Source: Physella acuta
Lineage: Eukaryota > Mollusca > Gastropoda > Physidae
Assembly: GCF_028476545.1 (NCBI RefSeq)
Contig: NW_026732315.1
Coordinates: forward strand, 310,001-374,000
Direction: 5' to 3'
Length of the DNA stretch: 64,000 bases
The notes below the pieces were generated by a model, which ran no database searches, had not been told where the DNA came from, and saw only the letters and a program-made list of their open reading frames with translations. This document shows, in pieces, positions 45,420-64,000 of the stretch. Position 1 is the first letter of the stretch; each line of letters opens with the position of its first letter. The translations under genes were made by a program, and so were the position numbers.

Positions 45420-47990
45420 TTAAAATTTTAGTGTATTTTACAAACTTAAACAAATATGTGACAGTAGGTTGCTTATTATGTTACACGCCAAATACACAAC
45501 ATAATGATTATTGTAAAACGATGCTGATACCCGTGATAGCTTACACTGCTACAAATAATTTAGGGCCGATTACATGCAAATGTATTGTCGACAATCAAAA
45601 ATTATTTTAAAAAATATTTTAAAGTATTCCTTCTTAAAAATTACCTTTTAAAAAACTTAATAATATTATTTACGTCACCATTTCGTGTTTAATTCAGCAC
45701 CCCCATTCTATCCACGCCTATACCTTAGAAGCTGTTCGATCTGGTAAAATCCGGAGCCATATTTTTTCTTCTTACCGGTTGCTAACAGTACAGCGTGCTT
45801 CCCTCCCTTTACTCAATCAAACGGTGACGCGTCGAAATAAAGGGGTGTGCCTTTTTTGACCTAATTTGGCCCCTGCTCAAGTTAAAGAACTTGACCTATA
45901 CCTTAACTGAACGTATTAATGTATAAAAAAAATGGTGGGTCTCTATAGGTCTTCATGGTTAGAATTTTGCGTAAGCCGTTACAGTATACTGAGAAGTGGT
46001 TGTGCGTTGGATTATATTATGAAAGAATCGGTGTGGTTGTGTGGAGGCACGAGTGGACTGGATGTGTCCACAAGGCCCAAGAAATTTTAAAATGAGTCCT
46101 CAATCCTAGATTGAAATTTTCATTGTACATTTTTCCTCCACGAAAGTCTGAAAATTATTGATAAAATACCCGACAATTTATTTTAATCAAAACACTAATA
46201 GGACTAATACAGTACCGTTCCATATATTTTCCAGGAGGGCAACCGGGATTTTTTCCTATAGACCCCTGTATGGAAGAAAGGGTAAGTGAAGTGGGGATGG
46301 TTTATTAAAAACAAGGTAATTAAAAAGTCTAGTGACAATTTTAGCGCAATTTCCTTATGTTATCTAAAAATAGCTCTGTCGTAGCGTAAATCAAGAGCAG
46401 GGTTAGTAAAACCATTGGTTAAAATACATGTTTTATTTACAATAGAGTTACATGATTAAAAACCATTGCGCGCCTAGCTACTGAACGTGATGACGCAGCC
46501 ATTGAACGTGATGGCGCAGCTATTGAACGTGATGACGCGTGTGGTGTGGTTAGAAAAAATGCCTACTAATTCGGTCCAAATTTTAAATAATTCAAAAATT
46601 TTTTTTGTGACCGAACGAAAGGATATTTTTGAAAACTTTCTTCGGCAATATTGTTCTAAATTATGGCAGAAATCGATTGGTACATGTTTGAAGTCGCTAA
46701 GTGGTCTGGTTGTCGAGATATGGGCCAAAAACTGCTTTTTTTCGAGGTTTTTTTGGCTTTTCCGGGAAATCCATGAAAGAAACCCGGAATTTTTATGGCC
46801 TATGTTCATCCTCGTAACTTGCTTAACATAATTGCTTTTGGAACTAGTCCTCGATATTGCTTCGTTGAGGAGGAGATACGACTTAAAGCTGCGGACACAC
46901 ATTCATCCATCCATCCAGAAATGACGGGTTAATAAACGCAATTCTCCAGAATGGAAATTGCGCTAAAAATTAGTTACCTACTTTATTACTATTAGCCAGA
47001 TCTAGATACTCTTTTAGTAAGTCGGTATGGTTTGGTGGGTGGAACTTCGAGCTATCAATTTGGTGGGGGAATGGGGGGGGGGGGAAGAGGCAAAAGGGTC
47101 TGGGACTGACTTGTGACGATGGGGGTAAAAATCATCCAACATGTCCTAGGTGACGTCATTCGTGGACGGCTCCTATTGCATCTTAAATTCGTTACATTTG
47201 CCACTAATGGGCATTATTTTAGCATACAACGGTTCAATTAGTTTGAGTGTTATAAAACATAAGGCCATAACACTAACAGATGTCGAAGAAGTCGCTTACA
47301 TTAAATAATATCAGAGAATGATCTGGGATCTAGAAAAAGAGAGCCACTGTAGCGTAAAACTGGTGAAAAAATTTGGGTACGGTCAACTCATTGATAATGA
47401 GGCAGGATAACGTGCACATTAATTATAATTATTATATTATTTATATTTATGTTAATTTTAAGATCACAATTTCATTTAAGATTATTGAGAATTATGGAGG
47501 TGTTAGCCTTTAATTTTTTTCTTCGAACTTGGCTAGGTCCTAGACTCTAGTCTATCTAGGCCTATGCTAATTTTTCTAGGTCTATTTGTTTAAACGAAGG
47601 AGATAACTCTGGAGCTGTGTTAGTTAACATTTCTCTCTGTTATTTTCTCCCCTTCTTAATGAATCGCGTACATTGTACATCTATATATATAATTCTCTTC
47701 TTCGAGCCGTTAGAAAACAAGCTGCAAACGCTCTCCCTACCTCCCCACCCCTACATGGTTTTAGTGAGCTGTGTTCACTCTAAATGTTTACAAGCAGAGC
47801 CAACGATTTTAAACGTAGGGGGGGGGGGGGGGGGGAAGGGGGGGGGGAGGGAAGGAAGGGGGGGGGTTATGGTCCTTAACGAGCTACTTATAGTGTTTTA
47901 AAGAAATATTTTCAGTGTCAGCGTTGGTAATGTCGAATTCACAAATTATGAATTATTGAAAATTAGAAACAACTAAATAGCGGCGTATGT
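45420..47990. other. No gene accepted
   Basis: It holds a 21-bp triplication (TTGAACGTGATGACGCAGCC type, 46484-46545), a weak family A-like fragment (47030-47170) and a G-run at about 47818-47868. An unspliced minus-strand frame at 46474-46902 is AT-rich and partly built of the 21-bp repeat, so it was not called. Confidence 0.4.
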
Positions 47991-48668
47991 TGGGTGTGGG
48001 GAAATTGCGAGACGCGAAAAGCGAAATGGCGAGGCGGGAAAATGCGAGAAGGGCGCGAAAACGGTCGGTCACGTGACTTTTTTGTCTCGCATTTTACCAC
48101 AAGCCGATACTTACGCTGGGTGGTGTTGAAATGCGAAGATTTCTGCGAAAAATTTACCGCACCCGATTTTCAGTGGTATTTGGTCCAGACTTCAAAGACG
48201 TTTCGTTTACATTGTTAAAACTTCCGATTTTTCCGTCGCTAGACATACTGATGATTTGTCAACTCCCCCCCCATCTTTTGTGTCGACTTAGAATACCACC
48301 TTGTTCGAAACCGACGGAAATACCGCCGACGATAGATCAACTTCTGTCTTTTGTGTGGAACGCCGAGGCCGCCTGATTTACCGTCTTTGAAGATCGCCGT
48401 GCCCGGATCCGCTGCCGCCGCAAACATATTTTCTATTGTTGCATAGAAATTTTGTATTATAGCCGCCGCCTACGATTTTTTTCTAGCTTTTTTTACCATA
48501 TAAATCTAAGCACAAGGAAATGCCTACATCATTTGGATACAAAATAAAGTGACGTCACCGATATTATCAGTTGCTCGTGCTATATCGTAAGCTATGGGCC
48601 TACTTCAAATATTTTTAAAACCAAGTTGAACTTATCTGAATTTTTTGGTTTTGGTGGTGGTGTTATTT

Positions 48669-48932
48669 GGGGTCTTCCATAAATGACGTCACACTCGTAG
48701 GGTGGGGGTCTGTAATTTTATGACGATGTGTGATGAGGGGGAGGAGGTGGGGGGGGGGTAGATGTGAAGTCACACTATAAAAAAGCAATGTTAGAAAAAG
48801 AATTTTAGACGTTTTTTCGCGTTTTAGAAAACTGTTTTAATACATTGTAATAGGAATTGATTAAAATACTTTATTTTGACCGAAATTAGACAAGATTTTG
48901 GGAAAATATCAATGTTTTAAAAAAACTCAATT
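48669..48932. mobile_element. MITE family A, half copy 3
   Basis: The left half only: GTCTTCCATAAATGACGTCA, G-runs, then TTTTCGCGTTTTAGAAAACTG and the AT core. The sequence then passes directly into the PHD-containing segment. Confidence 0.7.
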
Positions 48933-48974
48933 GCTGGTGACAACAATGAGCAAGACATTGCCAAAATTACAGAA

Positions 48975-49256
48975 ATGAGAAAAAATACAAATTATAAAAA
49001 ACGGAAAACAGATGTTGAGCGTGCGGATGATGATGATGAGAACATGGGTGCCAGTGTTGTTTGTGGGATGAACGAGGAGGTCAACTGTGATGAGAATGTG
49101 AAATGTTGTGAATGTGGATTGGAAGAAGTAGCAAAAGAAAAATGTATAAATGGGAGTCTAATGAACTGGGTTGGGTGTACTATGTGTGAAAGATGGTGTC
49201 ACGAGGTGTGTTTGAGGACTGTTTCAGAAGATTTTGTTTGTAAATTTTGTTTGTAA
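48975..49256 (+). CDS. PHD-like zinc-finger fragment inside the 9-bp-TSD transposon
   Basis: A 93-codon frame ending in a PHD-like finger. Cysteines in KCCECG, then KC, then CTMC, then WCHEVC, and a final CKFC follow the C..C-C..C-H..C-C..C order with the usual tryptophan before the histidine. PHD-like fingers of this compact form occur at the C-terminus of several invertebrate DNA-transposon proteins (pogo/Tigger-type among others). Here it is likely the last part of a transposon gene whose upstream part is lost or lies in another exon. The N-terminal half is acidic and low in complexity. It ends at a TAA immediately after the finger. Confidence 0.55.
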   Translation: MRKNTNYKKRKTDVERADDDDENMGASVVCGMNEEVNCDENVKCCECGLEEVAKEKCINGSLMNWVGCTMCERWCHEVCLRTVSEDFVCKFCL

Positions 49257-49807
49257 TTAAAATTACTTAATAAAAAAATAAATTGCACTTTTTAGAATTC
49301 TTTATACTTTTACACTTTTTGCAAGTACAAAATTCCATAAATAGATGTTGCAAAATATCTCTCCTGCTGACAAGATTATACCAATTCACAATGACACAGC
49401 TCACGTTTGTATAAACATGAACGGGCTAGATTTTTAAATTAATGCCGACTGAGACGGGATTTTCCTCTCGCTAACAAGAGCGGGTGATGACAGTAGCACA
49501 GCAACGATGTTAGGATTTTTAAATAGATAGATCTAGATATAGATCTATCTATCTTCTTAGTATCTAGATAAAAAATAACAACATACAACACTCGTGTTAA
49601 AGGGTATGGTTAAGTGCTTGTTCATTTTAAAAATATTTTAAAAAATAATTGAAACAAATAAAGATGGAAAAAAAAGAAAAAAAATGTTTTTCGCAAAAAG
49701 TGCCTCGCTATTTACCCTTAATTCCGCAGGTATGTCTCGCATTACCTTCTCGCATTTTCCCGCCTCGCCATTTCGCTTTTCGCAATTTCCCCACACCCGC
49801 GTATGTT

Positions 49808-50375
49808 ATGCCGCGGGCCGGCTCGTTATTTGAATTTCTAGTTTTAAAGAATCTTTTTTATTTTCGAAAGACTATACACAAACATAACGCGTAACAGAGT
49901 TGTTTAGAATTGTGGACGGTAAAATAATAATTGGAAATACTATAGTAATTGATATCTTACGTGAGCATTTCGTATTGATTATTGACAATATTGAGCCATA
50001 CAACAGTTGTTTTGTTTCGATAATCACATTCTTGCGGTTTTTATAGTAAAACTTATTCGCTTCCGGTACGTCCGACTTATCCCCGCCAAACTTGCTTGTC
50101 AGTTTGGCATATTTTTTTTTAACAACTTAAAAATTTTTAAACGTATTTTATTGGAAGTATTAAAGTCAGAATCCTATCACTGAATAAAAATAAATTTTTA
50201 TTTTGAAAAGTAAATTTTAATGTTAAAAGAACGAATAGAAACTTTAACATTTCTGCAAACTAATATATTACTTTTATGAAAGAATTACCCACCGACTATT
50301 ATCTGGCAATCATACCGCTAAACACATTCACAAAGGTGCTTTGTGTTAGAAATAAAATATAAATTTGGATATAAA
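49808..50375 (+). promoter_or_regulatory. Presumed ISWI promoter region
   Basis: It contains GCTTCCGGT (50059-50067, an ETS core on the minus strand) followed by CCCCGCC. No TATA box lies at a fitting distance from the start codon at 50376. This fits a housekeeping promoter. Confidence 0.4.
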
Positions 50376-63396
<13,021 letters not shown>

Positions 63397-63711
63397 AGTT
63401 GCATAGTTACAACGTTGGCTACGATGGAATGAGTGCGGGCTGGCGTGTTTTGGTTCTTTTATATTGTGCTAATGTGGAGTGATTGCAGCCTGCCGTGGAA
63501 TGACTGCATGTTGGGGACGTTTCTTACACCGGCACTCTGAGAATCTCAAAGAACATGTTTTCATGAGCTGCTTTACACACATTGCCATTAGTGTAGGATC
63601 AGTTTTCATTCATAACGACTCCTTTTCATATCTGTCATGTATATAAGAAAACTGTCTTTAATTCCCCCCACCACATTGAATATTGTCTCCATCTCTTAAT
63701 TTTTGATTTAG

Positions 63712-63925
63712 ATAGGTGCTAAATGGGTTTAGGTAGCTGCACAAGTGCTAAATGGCTTTTGGTACCTGTACAGCTGCCGAATGGCTCGTTACCTGTACAT
63801 GTGCTAAATGGTTTAGTACCTGTACAGGTGCTAAATGGCTTTTGATACATTTACAGGTGGTAAATGGCTCATGTTACCTTTACATGTACTAAATGGTTTT
63901 TTAGTACCTGTACAGTGGCTTTAGG
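63712..63925 (+). repeat. ~30-bp tandem repeat in the ISWI 3' UTR
   Basis: About seven diverged copies of a unit like GTACCTGTACAGGTGCTAAA then TGGCTTTT. GTACCTGTAC is itself nearly palindromic. It lies 0.3 kb after the stop codon, probably within the transcript. Confidence 0.8.
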
Positions 63926-64000
63926 TAAGTACTTGTGCAGCTACTTGACAATTTCCCCTATTCTGATTCACCAAACAGTTCATTATACAAGTGTACCCAA

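Larger units (their letters stand above)
47992..49798. mobile_element. 1.8 kb DNA transposon, ~55-bp TIRs, perfect 9-bp TSD
   Basis: The left end (47992-48051) and right end (49745-49798) are inverted repeats beginning GGGTGTGGGGAAATTGCGA and containing GCGAAATGGCGAGGCGGGAA; the left has a 7-nt extra copy of GACGCGA. GCGTATGTT flanks both sides (47983-47991 and 49799-49807), a perfect 9-bp duplication. Nine-base duplications are typical of Mutator-like (MULE) elements and also occur in Merlin. The interior carries half of a family A MITE (48669-48932), a PHD-like open frame, and a GC-rich left part with short frames on both strands. No full transposase is visible. Confidence 0.85.

Noticed and set aside
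46474-46902. A 142-codon minus-strand frame
   Set aside because: Its C-terminal part is the 21-bp triplication, composition is AT-driven, no domain is recognisable and no splice or start evidence supports it.

Overview
The window looks like nuclear DNA from an animal, most likely a mollusc (probably a gastropod), though no species marker is present. It is AT-rich and gene-poor. Its genes have many short exons with GT..AG introns, and it is full of small non-autonomous DNA transposons, tRNA-derived SINEs, (AT)n runs, long G/C runs and minisatellites. The mollusc call is inference from gene content and repeat style. Animal origin is secure, because an ISWI, a Jupiter/HN1, an UNC93 and a GT11 fucosyltransferase gene all carry spliceosomal introns.

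Layout: (1) 3021-10153, minus strand: a four-exon Jupiter microtubule-associated homolog (JPT1/HN1 family), whose first intron holds a 2.2 kb inverted-repeat transposon containing two further nested elements. (2) 10.2-18.9 kb: no gene found; a nest of hAT-like MITEs with perfect 8-bp target duplications, one of which is split by a solo-LTR-like fossil. (3) 19093-20583, plus strand: the last two exons of a GT11 alpha-1,2-fucosyltransferase-like type II membrane enzyme. (4) 24084-24248, minus strand: an unrecognised 54-residue hydrophobic micropeptide gene with strongly GC-ending codons. (5) 28938-34989, minus strand: a four-coding-exon UNC93-like membrane protein, with a probable TATA/ETS promoter near 36.1 kb. 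(6) 36.5-47 kb: mostly repeats, plus a speculative spliced 37-residue peptide gene (38333-39429) and an orphan promoter-like exon (43744-43854). (7) 47992-49798: a DNA transposon with 9-bp target duplications and a PHD-like zinc-finger open frame. (8) 50376-63396, plus strand: a complete 23-exon ISWI (SMARCA5/SNF2H) chromatin-remodelling ATPase gene, intact except for one extra C in a C-run of exon 8, probably a sequence error.

The genes are unrelated in function and do not form a cluster. The common thread is the repeat load. At least four dispersed MITE families (called A-D here) recur throughout, insert into one another, and fill introns and flanks. Family A spreads TGACGTCA palindromes, the CREB/ATF site. 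Family B shows exact 8-bp target duplications in eight of nine copies. The most novel candidates are the 54-residue micropeptide, the inverted SINE pair around the fucosyltransferase membrane-anchor exon, the stop codon of the UNC93-like gene lying inside a tandem repeat, and the PHD-bearing 9-bp-TSD transposon.
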